A stretch of DNA of 64,000 bases from Melieria omissa (lineage: Eukaryota; Arthropoda; Insecta; Diptera; Ulidiidae). The notes under the pieces are model-generated. The model was given only the letters and a program-made list of their open reading frames with translations. It had not been told where the DNA came from and ran no database searches. The stretch spans positions 151,209,920 through 151,273,919 of the forward strand of contig OZ020267.1 of NCBI GenBank assembly GCA_963971225.1, in the 5' to 3' direction. The first letter of the stretch is position 1, and each line of letters begins with the position of its first letter. Below are positions 23,866 to 34,590 of the stretch, in pieces. Made by a program: the position numbers and the translations under genes.

Positions 23866-25849
23866 AGTCTGCATGCAGAGAAAACAGAAATATCTTTCAT
23901 TGAAGTGGTGTGAACACTTCGTTTGAATCAGCAATATGAATGTGTAACGTCCAAAAAAGCGTACGGACGTAGGCAAAAATTCTTCATTCTTCATACCAAC
24001 ATGAACATCGAATAATTTACGTTTTAACCCTTTCATCTTTAATATTCATTTATAAATAGATTGAAGCAAAAATGAATTACGCAACGCATGGAAAACATTC
24101 TGTGGGCATTGCGTTTGCAATGCTACCTCGAAATTTCACCTAAAGCACATTTTCGCACTCCTTTGTCCAGCGAGAATGGCGTTATGAGGATTTAGAACAA
24201 AAGGTCATTTTCCATTTACTCCGAAGAATATTGACTTGGGAATAAAATGAACAAAAGAGCACTAAAGCCAATACACACTGACTCGCGTTACAACAACAAC
24301 CATAGCAGCAATCAGCCAGCAACGACAGCGCAGCAACACACAGCAAGCAGCAAATGGTGGAACGAGCAACCGCAGCTACAGTCCGGGCATGTCAAAGTGG
24401 TGAACCAATGCAACCAGTAATCGGCAGTCGGCAGGTTGGACTGTGGGTATTTACTGCCCGGAAAGCTTTTCGCATGCCGCCTTGGCCAGCAGCAAAGGAC
24501 GAAGCGGTGCCGTACGGTGCGAGAGAAACGAAAGGTGGACGTTAAATCAACAAGTGGGAAAGGCATTTGTGCAATTTTGAATGGCAATGCATGGAAAATG
24601 CCATCGAACATTGCAATAGCAATGCACATTTCAAAGCAGCAGCACTGGTCGAGCGAACGGGGCTGATGGACGCTGGGTGCAGTTGGACGAGTGTGCGGCT
24701 GTGGCAAAGGGCAAAAGTCAATTTGTGTGTATTTAGCCTGCAATTTTGGTGAAGATTTCAATTTGAAGATTGACAGCTGAGAAGGTGGCGTCCCCCCCTC
24801 TGCACTGACCGTTGGCCGTTACGCTGCAGTCAGCGGGGGTAAGGTTTTGCGTAAACAATTGAATTGCTGGTCTGGTTGCAGTGTGATTGTGCCGCTCGAA
24901 ATGCAATTATAATGTCAAGATTAAGTGTGCCCACCACCCACCAGTGGCCCCAGCGATCGTTGGTCGTTGGTGACTGTAGGCCGCTGATGGAAATTTTACA
25001 AAATTCTGCTGCAACCGAGACGGTGTGGGCGACATTCGAAATTGCCAGAGCCGATTATGCGGTTGCGGCAGTTAATTGAATTTAATTCAGACTGATTGCA
25101 ATTTTGCTGAAAATGGGCATTGCGCTTCGGCTTGAGCGACTTAACTTAGACTTTTTTTCTATTTTTTTTTATTGTTTTTCGTTTTACTGACGTTCTATGC
25201 ATGCGTGCAACTGGCTGCAACAACACCTTCCTCATGCATATTTATGCCCAAACTAGTGTTGCCATGCGCGCCAACAATGGCTGGCGTCTGTTTGGGCCAG
25301 CAATGTTGCTTATCGTATGCGGTTCAGCAATTAATCATCAAGTTTTCATGTGTAAAAAGATGGTTTTTTTTCAAGTGAGTGCAGTTGGCAGCGTATAGTT
25401 TTAATGTTGTTTCGATTAATCAACGTTGCAGACGTAATAAGCACCTTCGCACCAATTAGAAGTTAATAAATTTCAGTTAATTATTATAAATAAAAGGTTA
25501 ATCAGCAATTATGTTGTACAACGTGAGTGAGAGTGTGTGAGGCGTTCTCAAGTTTTTGTGCTAAATAATAAAAATGCTGTCATGGCGGAATGCATTCACA
25601 CATAACTTCAGTGTGGGGTTTAAATTTGGTTTAAAGTAGGGAAGAGCGATAATAGTCAGAAATTACATAAAAACTTAAGTTTATATGATATATGCTAATT
25701 TAGTAAAACCATTACAGCACAATGAGAAAAAAATTTAATGTAATTCAAAACATAATAGCATTCACCAGGTGAATCATTAAGTGTTGAGTTGTGGTGCAAA
25801 GCACAATTAAAAAAATTATATATTTAATTTAAAACAAAAAAACATTCAA
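23866..25849. other. Non-coding stretch with a GC-richer island (about 24270-25080)
   Basis: Overlapping frames on both strands (up to 149 codons on the minus strand at 24312-24761) have no recognisable domain and are probably chance. TTAACCCTTTCATC at 24024 resembles a MITE end, but no partner was found. Confidence 0.45.
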
Positions 25850-25995
25850 CCAGGGCTTGCTGGCCATAACAACCGCATACAGGGTTGCGGCCTGCCGCGA
25901 AAGTTCTTCCCAGGCGCCTTCAAGAAGGAGCCGTGAAGAGAAGATCTAAACCCGAGGATCTGAGACGCCCAGGCTTTTCGAAAGCGTGAGAGAGG
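25850..25995 (-). other. GC-rich open segment of unknown origin
   Basis: An abruptly GC-rich 146-bp block sits between AT-rich sequences. On the minus strand one frame stays open for about 50 codons, including FLKAPGKNFRGRPQPCMRLL, and then stops. It looks like the tail of a protein-coding fragment, perhaps a retroelement, but I do not recognise the family. The flank at 26005-26055 is a near-palindromic TTAATTTAATT stretch. Confidence 0.3.
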
Positions 25996-26180
25996 AGTAG
26001 TGTTTTACAAAATTTTAAATTAATTTAATTTAATTAATTTAAAATTAACTTAAACTATGACTATTTTGACTCTCCCAAACCACGGACCCTCGTAAAAACT
26101 CTTCCCAACTCCTTTACTCAGAGCTGCATTAAGGCATCTTAAAGGCTTCTAGCTTGTTTAAAGCATTCACGTGTCACTTG

Positions 26181-28067
26181 CAGTGTTGGGACTTATTACT
26201 TTTGATAGTAACATGTTACTTATTACACATTACTGACATTTGAAAGTAATATCGTTACATTACTTATTACTGGAAATGTGAAGTAATGTATCACAAAAAG
26301 TAATATATTATTTTCCGTCAACAAATCGAAATATTTGTGAAATTTCCAGCTATTAAAAGTAGTCATTCTACAAAAAAAAAACAATCACGTTAAATGTTTA
26401 TTTTATTTCGAATTACAATTTGAATTTCGTCACCTTTTTTGTTAAAACCGCTTGAATTTGCTTGCAAATGCTAATTGTTTCTCCACTACCAAACTCAGTT
26501 GGAAATGAAAGAGGCGAGCTATGTCCAGTATGAACAAGTGCAGTGTTGTATAGTTGTAATAGATCTTAATCATGTTATCAGTGCTGCTGTTTTACATGAA
26601 AATTAGAACTTTGTTGATTAACCTTCACACTGTCACTATTAACATATGTTAATATTTCAATTTTGATTTTGCTATAACTTTTTGGGTTTAAGTCCGATTT
26701 TCATGCGGCTTCGGCTCAGTGGCCAATTTGTCAACCTCTTTCTTTATATGTAATCAGAAAACTAAAAATTTAATTTTTTCCATCTTTTTTTTACAAATGA
26801 AAATTTTTACCCCTATTTTGGTTACATATTAACATATGTTAATATTTTTCTTCTCATCCGTTTTATAAAGACAACTTTCATTTTTTAAGCTAAGTTGGTA
26901 AGCAGAAACATAAAATGGACTGTTCTAAAGAGATTTTAGGTTCACATGTGGAAGGGGGGGAAAAGGGATGAATGGGGTTTCAGCCCCTACAAAGTGGGCG
27001 AATTTGTTGCTTTTTTAAAAGAAATGCCATAAATTCTTTTTCAAATATATTCTCATCAACTTTCGTATTTAAGACTTTTAGGTAATACTACATCACATAT
27101 CCAAATTTGAACGAGATCGGCCAACTATATCATATAGCTGCCATAGAAACGATCGCTCGAAAATGTGTTGCATTGCGATTTGTACAAACGGGCTAAATTG
27201 CTAACAATTGGTGCATTTTCAAATATATTTTCATCAAATTTCGTATTTAAGACTTTTAGGTAATACTACATCACATATCCAAATTTGAACGAGATCGGCC
27301 AACTATCAGTTTTCAAATGCACCAATTGTTACCAATTTAGCCCGTTTGTACAAATCGCAATGCAACACATTTTCGAGCGATCGTTTCTATGGCAGCTATA
27401 TGATATAGTTGGCCGATCTCGTTCAAATTTGGATATGTGATGTAGTATTACCTAAAAGTCTTAAATACGAAATTTGATGAAAATATATTTGAAAATGCAC
27501 CAATTGTTACCAATTTAGCCCTTTTGTACCAATCGCATTTTTGAGCGATCGTTTCTATGGCAGCTATATGATATAGTTGGCCGATCTCGTTCAAATTTGG
27601 ATATGTGATGTAGTATTACATAAAAGTCTTAAATACGAAATTTGATGAAAACATATTTGAAAATGCACTTTTTATGGCATTTCTTTAAAAAAAGCAACAA
27701 ATTCGCCCACATTGTAGGGGCTGAAACCCCATTCATCCCTTTGCCCCCTTCCACACGTGAACCTAAAATCTTTTTAGCACAGTCCATTTTATGTTTTTGC
27801 TTATCAACTTAGCTCAAAAAATTAAAACTGTCTTTATAAAACGGATGAGAAGAAAAATATTAACATATGTTAATAGTGACGGTTTCCGTATATAAAAATT
27901 GGTGACAGTGTGAAGGTTAAAAAGTAATATTGTAATAAGTAACTTGAAAAACAGTAATAATATTACTGAAGGTGATTACTTACGGGGAAAAATAACTAGT
28001 TACACTACATTTTTAAAGCTACACTACTTTAAAGTTACACTACTTAAATATATTAGTCACAACACTG
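26181..28067 (+). mobile_element. Non-autonomous hAT element (MITE), interrupted by a nested fold-back element
   Basis: The left end CAGTGTTGGGACT and the right end AGTCACAACACTG give a short hAT-like terminal inverted repeat. It is flanked by a perfect 8-bp target duplication, GTCACTTG, at 26173-26180 and 28068-28075. Eight-base duplications and CA(G)TGTTG ends are hallmarks of the hAT superfamily. Sub-terminal DNA is full of TTACT / AGTAA motifs, such as AGTAACATGTTACTTATTAC. Removing the nested element leaves about 590 bp with no transposase. Confidence 0.9.
26622..27916 (+). mobile_element. TTAA-flanked fold-back element, about 1.3 kb, almost wholly inverted repeat
   Basis: The ends are CCTTCACACTGTCACTATTA and the matching CCTTCACACTGTCACC on the other strand, with TTAA on both sides (26618-26621 and 27917-27920). 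The left half, to about 27305, is repeated inverted in the right half. Both arms share ATTAACATATGTTAATA, GGGGTTTCAGCCCCTACAAA, GCGAATTTGTTGCTTTTTT and AACGAGATCGGCCAACTAT. Each arm also has an internal direct duplication around GACTTTTAGGTAATACTACA (about 27075 and 27250 on the left). A transcript would fold into a long hairpin. No transposase frame is present. Confidence 0.9.
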
Positions 28068-28137
28068 GTCACTTGTCACTACCACCAAAAAACCCCATTT
28101 CAAAAATGTTTATGCCTCGTTAGTTGGAATCATAGTG

Positions 28138-28330
28138 CAAAGAACTCTCGATAAAATTAGCCTTAGCGTTTCTTAGCTGAGTTATCTGAAAGGCTATGTA
28201 AGACCCATTGGGCCGTTGGTGAACCCAAAGGATTTTCTTCCAAAAGAATGTTATATTGAAATTAATGCCTTAACACATATGCGAACGTTAAGTTATTTTG
28301 TCAGAACCTTCTCAAGCTCTAAATTACACC
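28138..28330 (+). repeat. Dispersed direct repeat, left copy
   Basis: It begins CAAAGAACTCTCGAT, contains TAGCTGAGTTATCTGAAA and AGGATTTTCTT, and ends CCTTCTCAAGCTCTAAATTA. It is matched by a copy 679 bp to the right at 28817. It is non-coding and diverged. Confidence 0.75.
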
Positions 28331-28816
28331 ATGCGACAGCATTTTTTACCCCGTAAAAACTCCATATGTGCGTGAAACTAGGGACCAAATATAGTAATAC
28401 TGCGTATCAGTTTTCATTTCTACATCCTTTGTCCTTTTAAAAGGACTTCAAAATTTTGAAGGGGATACAAAAATATATAAAAAATACTTAAACTCTTTGG
28501 AATATAGCGATATGTATATCAAATTAAAGTGAAAAGGCTCAACAATTTAAATAAAATTTAATTTTTATCCATTTGTAAAAAAAGAACATGAAAAACGGTC
28601 ATTTGAAAATTTTAATTCTTTACATCCTTAAAAACTTACATCGAATTTTCTTGAAAAGTAAGTATGTTAAAACTCAAAATCTCCTTGATTACTTGTCAAA
28701 ATTTCATTACTCAAAAGTTATTAAAAAATAGGCGGAAGCTGCAATCCTAATGAAGTAAAAAATTCTAATTAATTTGTGTATCAGTATTTTAAATAATAAA
28801 AAGACACAAAATCAAT

Positions 28817-29001
28817 CAAAGAACTCTCGATGAGGTCAGCGTTAGCGTTACTTAGCTGACTCATCTGAAAAGCCCATTGGATTTTCCCATAGGATTTTCT
28901 TTCAATAGAATGTTACTTTGAACTAAATGTTTTAAAAAATATGAAAATGTAAAGTTATCTTATCACTACTTACTTCGGAACCTTCTCAAGCTCTAAATTA
29001 T
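28817..29001 (+). repeat. Dispersed direct repeat, right copy
   Basis: It begins CAAAGAACTCTCGAT, contains TAGCTGACTCATCTGAAA and AGGATTTTCTTTCAATAGAA, and ends CCTTCTCAAGCTCTAAATTA. It pairs with the copy at 28138-28330. The roughly 480 bp between the copies is AT-rich and shows no mobile-element ends that I recognise. Confidence 0.75.
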
Positions 29002-29214
29002 CAGGTAAAAAGCTCCTTTTGGGTAAGTAATCTTTTACTACCCTAACTATTTAAAAACCTAAAACGCCTTTTCAATAACCTGATGACCAACTATTGGAGA
29101 AGAAGAAGAATTACTGTTCGTCTGCTGTGCTTTTAGCTTGAACCATTATCGGTTACAATAAAAACCTCTTCGTATCATAAGTCAAGCTTTTTGCAACCTT
29201 AAATATACCCAATA

Positions 29215-29551
29215 ATAATTAATAATAATAATAATTGATTGGCACGACAGCCCGCTTACGCGAGACTAAGGCCTAGCTTCCCGAAACCACCCGTGTTGTG
29301 CGTGTGAATTTTGTACGCGGGTGGAAGGGACCTACAGTTTTATGCCGGTTCCGAACGGCAGGTTGGGAGCTTTTTCATAGGCAATTTTTACTCTCAGAGG
29401 TTTGCCATTTCCAGCTGAGAGGACAGCCACCGAAAGAGAAAACGAGTTTCCCGTTATTTTTTTTTAGGTGTTACTACATGCAGAATTCGAACTACGTCGC
29501 TCTGCATGCGACTCGCTTGGACCGCGCACTAACCAACTGAGCCACGGCGGC
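29215..29551 (-). mobile_element. Full-length tRNA-derived SINE, copy 3
   Basis: Reading the minus strand: GCCGCCGTGGCTCAGTTGG (A box, 29533-29544), then AGTTCGAATTC (B box, 29483-29493). The conserved body follows with GTGGCTGTCCTCTCAGCT, CATAAAACTGTAGGTCCC and GCGGGCTGTCGTGCCAATCA. An (ATT)n tail ends the copy at 29215. A perfect 15-bp target duplication, TAAATATACCCAATA, lies at 29200-29214 and 29552-29566. This fixes both ends and proves insertion by target-primed reverse transcription. The ATT tail hints at the LINE partner's preferred 3' end. Confidence 0.93.
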
Positions 29552-29566
29552 TAAATATACCCAATA

Positions 29567-30804
29567 TCCCTTTTAAACTAAGCTTTCTGCAGCCTCAAAC
29601 CTCCATCAATGCCGCACTAAACTTTCTGAATCCTTGTTCACAACACCCAACTATGACTGCAAAAAATCCATTTACTCACTCTGCCTTTGTTTCGGCGCAA
29701 CTGTATAGAGTTCTTGCCACTCGGAGCATTTCACAGTGGCGCATTCCAGTCATTCGGACAATACATTTTGACATATGAAACTAATATTTGCCAAAGCAGG
29801 ACTTGGCACGCAGCGCAAGGACTACGAAGTGTAGCGACAGCATGACAAGCCAAATAAAAACACATTCACTCACACACACACACAGACAGAGACAGACAAA
29901 CTCACACCAACCCAACTCACTGGTAGCGCAAAACAAAGAACTAAACACAAAACGCCAAAATGGCACCGACACAGGCAACGTGCAATCTGAACGCGCTTTT
30001 GTTTGTTTTGTTGTTTTGATTTGGCACGCGATATGCTTTTAGTGTTGGCATTTTGTTTACTTTGCGAAAAACTTTGAATGAACAATCGCTGGCAGTGGAA
30101 ACGGCAATCAAACGGCTCGAATTGTAATGTGAGCAGCAGCAGAAGCAGTGCAACACACAATACACAATTCGGTGTCGTAGTGGTGGTAATTGTTGATTTT
30201 GTATTGTTGTAACAACAAACAAACAGATAATAAAAAAAAAACAAAAAAAAAATTAATACAATGCTGAAGCAAACAATGAAAGCGTCACAAATATCGCACA
30301 CATGCGTGTGACAGGTTTTACTATAATTTTTGTTGTTGTTTTGTCTAGATTTATTAGCTTTGATAACAATAACTGACTAGAAGTAAGAGGAACCGAGAAG
30401 AAAGAAGGCATAATGTGCTTTGCGCAATAAAACTATAACAACTATAACAATCAGAGATTAATTAGGCCGGCTCCGCACTGCTGAAATCGGAGCCAACCAT
30501 ACACAAATTAGGGGAAAAGTGCTGTAGAGAGAGAGAAGAATTTTACTCACTGAGACATTTATTACTGGTTTCATTGGAACTTTGACGCCCATAAGAAGGA
30601 CTTGGCAACGAACGCAGCTACTGAAGGTTACATCTTTGTCGTCAAAGAGATTTTGGGTCAATAATATCATGTACATTTCTTGGAACATTCTCAAAGCAGT
30701 GCTAGCTGAATGAACTTTAGTCTAGTGAAGGCCAATTCCAGTTGAGGAAGGCGAGGTACGAGAGATGTTGCCTCTATTAGTGCCAGTTCGGTTTAACGGA
30801 AATA
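29567..30804. other. Non-coding stretch with CA and CAA runs
   Basis: A (CA)n run lies at about 29870-29885 and poly-A rich sequence at 30228-30255. The 143-codon minus frame at 29870-30301 is a translation of repeats (Phe/Leu/Cys-rich) and is not supported as a gene. Confidence 0.5.
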
Positions 30805-31295
30805 CGTGGGTGGATCGATAAGTACTTAGCCTACAAAAGAAAAACGAAAATTTTGGAAAAGTGGCGATTTATTTCTCAACGTAGTCTCCTTTCAACTCGA
30901 TACACTTGACCCAGCGATTCTCCAACTTCTTTAACCCGTCTGAAAAATACGTTTTCTGGAGGCCTCCGTGGCGGCGATAACCTCCTCATTCGACTCAAAT
31001 TTCTGCCCGGCGAGTGACTTTTTCAAGTTTGGAAACAAAAAGAAGTCTCACGGGGCCAAATCGAATACGGTGGATGGGGCCGATATTGCTCACCGACCGA
31101 TATTGCTCTTTTTCCATTTTTCTAAAATCCGCGGACACGTTCGTTTCCACACGCGGTCAAAACAAAACTGCAAATCCAATATGGCTGAAATTTTGACAGT
31201 AGCCGTCTACGAGGATGTACTACACGATAGTAAATTTCTCTTACGATAGTGGCACCATCGGGCGGTGAGGCTAAGTACTTATCGGACTGCCCACG
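30805..31295 (-). mobile_element. Internally deleted mariner element, about 490 bp
   Basis: The two ends share an inverted repeat. GATAAGTACTTAGCC lies near the left end, and CGTGGGCAGTCCGATAAGTA near the right end on the minus strand, against CGTGGGTGGATCGATAAGTA on the plus strand at the left. TA precedes the left end (30803-30804). Between the ends are the first codons and the last quarter of a mariner transposase on the minus strand, with the catalytic middle missing. About 1.3 kb is the normal mariner length. Confidence 0.88.
30856..31117 (-). pseudogene. Mariner transposase remnant (start and C-terminus only)
   Basis: The ATG at 31117-31115 begins MEKEQYRSV, a typical mariner transposase start. 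A few codons later the sequence jumps to the C-terminal part. In another frame this reads FDLAP, then a TGA stop, then DFFLFPNLKKSLAGQKFESN and EEVIAATEA. After a further frameshift it reads DGLKKLENRWVKCIELKGDY. The FDLAP segment holds the third catalytic aspartate of the DD34D triad; the first two aspartates and the DNA-binding domain are gone. With a deletion, an in-frame stop and a frameshift it cannot make transposase. A transposase from elsewhere might still recognise the ends. Confidence 0.88.
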
Positions 31296-34059
31296 AATGT
31301 CGCATCAAAGTCATCAACCTCTGTGTTTTCCCAGAACCCAGTCGGTGGCGGACAAAGCTTATATGCCGCCCGAGGCAAATCGCCAGAGTGCCGCCCCCTA
31401 AATTTTTGTATTCAAATACTTACGAAAATTATGAACCACATGTGATCTGTTAGATAAAATTTCTTCATACAAATCGACATATATTCCAAATTATAATAAA
31501 AATTTGGAAATATTTATATGAATGCAACTCAAAGACAATATTTTTCTCAAATTTGGCACTCATTTCAAATATTGTTTTGCTTCTTCTTCCTTTCGCATGC
31601 AAATTTTGCCGCCCCTGTCAATATGCCGCCATAGGCAAAGCAAATCTTCGTAAGCATCGTGCTTTGACCGCCACCGAACCCAGTAATAAACTTTCGCATA
31701 CGCAGGCATCTCTTCTAGGAGAAGACAGATGGCAGCCCTATCACCTGGGACTGCTAACGATAACGTAAGAAACACAAGGCAATAGATTTGTTGATGCTCT
31801 TTGCTCCCAAACAGAGTAAACAAGGAACAAATTACAAGGAACATTTTTTCAAAATAGTTTTCAACTCAATTTCTGACTTGTTTTTGGGTGATTTCTGACA
31901 TATTTAGACATATTTCTTCCAAAACCACTTCAATGAAACTAAACAATTTTTATTAAGAAATACATTTTATACAAAAACATTGAGTTCGATGTTTCAGGGA
32001 TTTCTAATATCTTTTTCCAAACTGGTGTCATTTAGCAAAAAATCAATATTTTTTAAAATCAAATTAATCTAAAAACTTTTTGTTCTAACTGCTTCGTTAC
32101 GTTCAGTTTCGCGGTAAACTACGGCAATCTCTCATTCCAAGGAAGTATAACCTTTGATAGTGATTCACTACAAAATATTTCTTATTAGATTCTTCTTTCA
32201 TTCGACATTCCATTCTACTAGAATGAAAACCTTTCTCTGCATTTCTCTCGCTATTTACTGCAAAATTACTAAGTATTAAATTACTAATTATTAAGTCACC
32301 CCCAACGATTCAAAGAAATTTAACTGCCGCGCCACTCAGTGGAAATAGGAAAATCTCTGAATCGCCTAAAACCTTAAACTTAATTCATGAAACTACTTTT
32401 TTTGGCCCAACTTCTTTCAGCCTTCTAATTACTAATTTCACATTTGACTGCCAAATGATGCTTTATTATTCCAATAATATTCAAAGCCCCAATGGCGCAT
32501 CGACACTAAACAAGAGCAACCAAACCAACAAACAACAATGCTTTAATATTTGATCACAATAACAAAGTCAAATTTACAATGGGATATTTTGCGCCCCTCG
32601 CATGGCGGCCACAAAATTTGTATTGGCCGAAAATTAGAAATGCTTCACTGCATTTAATTAGCCATAATTGAACAACAAATGCTTTGGACAAATCAAAAAT
32701 TTATGAAAACCGGGTTAATTAAATTTGCAGCAATGACGCCATGCAGCGGCCATAAAAATGACGCCGAGCTGCCAAAAATAATTTGCCGCATTATAATTCG
32801 GCAAATTTGTCGAAAAACTAAACAATCACTTTGGCCGCTATTTCATATGATTTTGTGATATTTTATTATATTTTTGCTGCTGCTGCTGCTGCATAATAAA
32901 TAACAATGCGTTAATTTGGCTATATGACTGGCAGCGACACAACAACTACTACGATCACAACAGCAGCAGCACACCTGCACCGGACAGCAGTTACAAGTAG
33001 CAAAAGAATGGCCAGCGGATGAATGGAGAATGGCGATAGCAGCGCAAACACAGTGGCCGCTAATTTGTGTACCGAAAAAAAAACAGTCGAATGCCAAAAG
33101 AATGGACGGACAGCTGCCAAACGACCGGCCGCCGTAGAACCGGTGATTACCCGAACGCTTTATCGCCTCGAAGCGGCGCGCCTGCCGTCGCCCACAACGT
33201 CGCGTCGCATGCAAATGCGACCAGCGCTCACTTCGTAATTCGTAATCGGCTGCACTGATCGATGATAGCCAAAAAAAAAGTGACGCTGCAGTCGGCTGTG
33301 CACAATGGCCGCGGTGGTGGCCACAAATCTCGGAAGGTGTGCTCACAGCAGCACTCGCCACAGCTTCTTCAGTTGCAAATTTCTTACTTTGCAGCGCGAA
33401 AAGCGCGCCGCACTCGTTCGCACTTGCCGGCCGCCATATTTCAGTGCTGCTCCTTGTTTATTGCTCTTTTCCCTGTAACACACTTGTACTGTTGTACTTT
33501 GTTGTTGTTGTTGTATTCGTTTTATTTTGAAGCGACGCCCAATGCTTATATTGAAATTTCGTATTTGGCCAAAGGCGTCAAAGGAAAATCCTTTTGCTTA
33601 TGTTTTGCTTTGCTGCTGATTTGCGGCCGCTGATAAGAGTTGCCGTTGTGCGGTTTGGCCCCACAGTACAAGTACAACTACAAGTAACAGTAACAATAAA
33701 AAGGCTGTGCTGCCTTGTCGAAAATTATAAGTTTGCACTGTGAGCGGGAGCAAATGTTGGGCTTTGAGAAAGCAACGTTTTCGTACTTTTTTATGACAAA
33801 TGATCGCTGCAGAGATATGAAGAATCTGGTCATATAAGTAGAGTTGCTAGATAGATGGATAATTGCCAAACATGTTTTGTAGATTTGGTGCTTGTAATCT
33901 TCTTTCTATAAAGAAAGATGTAGTATGACTTTGGTCACAATTTTTTCTTTTTGGAACAGTGATGACCCTTTTGCTACTCGCAAATAGAGCTGCAGTAGTA
34001 CTAAACTTTATAATTCAAAATATCAAGGACTCTAAGGACTTTATTCTAGCCTAGAGAAG
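31296..34059. other. Non-coding stretch with a GC-richer island (about 33000-33460)
   Basis: TATGCCGCC / TGCCGCCCC motifs recur at 31361-31400 and 31605-31640, in direct orientation. The 172-codon minus frame at 32843-33361 and the 123-codon plus frame at 33262-33633 show no domain. Confidence 0.45.
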
Positions 34060-34590
34060 AATAGTGATGAAGAATCCAATACAGGTATCTGAGTGTTTCT
34101 TGTGAGCTAAAGTGTTGAAGAATCCAATCCAGACATCTAAGTGTCTCCTGTGCGCCAACAGGTTGAAGAATCCAATCTAGCCTTATGAGTGTCTTCTGTG
34201 AGCTAAAGAGTTGAAGAATCCAATATAGAAATCTAAGTATCTCCTGTACACTAACTGTTGAAGAATGCAATACAGGCATCGGAGTGTCTTCTGTACACTA
34301 AATCCAGACATCTAAGTGTCTTCTGTGCGCCATTTAGATAGAATCCAGACATCTGAGTGTCTACTGCAGGCTTAACTGTTGAAGAATCCCATCCAGACTT
34401 ATGAGTGTCTTCTGTGAGACATCTGAGTGTCTCCTGTACACTGAACTGTTGAAGAATCCAATCCAAACATGTGGGTATCTTCTGTGAGCTTAAGAGTTGA
34501 AGAATTCAATCCAGACATCTGAGTGTCTCCTGTTGAAGAATCCAATCTAGACATCTGAGTGCTTCCTATGCACTAAAGAAGTTATTCGTA
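34060..34590 (+). repeat. 48-bp tandem repeat (minisatellite), about ten copies
   Basis: TGAAGAATCC or a close variant starts at 34068, 34116, 34164, 34212, 34259, 34380, 34450, 34498 and 34534. Clean 47-48 bp spacing in the first half gives way to partial units later. Each unit carries CAATCCAGACATCTGAGTGT and CTCCTGTGCGC or TTCTGTGAGCTAAAG. The minus-strand frames across it are repeat translations. Confidence 0.9.

Noticed and set aside
24024..24040. TTAACCCTTTCATC resembling another MITE end
   Set aside because: No matching inverted end with TTAA was found nearby.
31361..31640. TGCCGCC-containing motifs as an inverted-repeat element
   Set aside because: The copies are in direct, not inverted, orientation and have no defined ends.
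32843..33361. 172-codon minus frame
   Set aside because: Rich in Cys, Ser and Phe from GCA/CAG repeats, opposed by plus frames of similar size; no domain.
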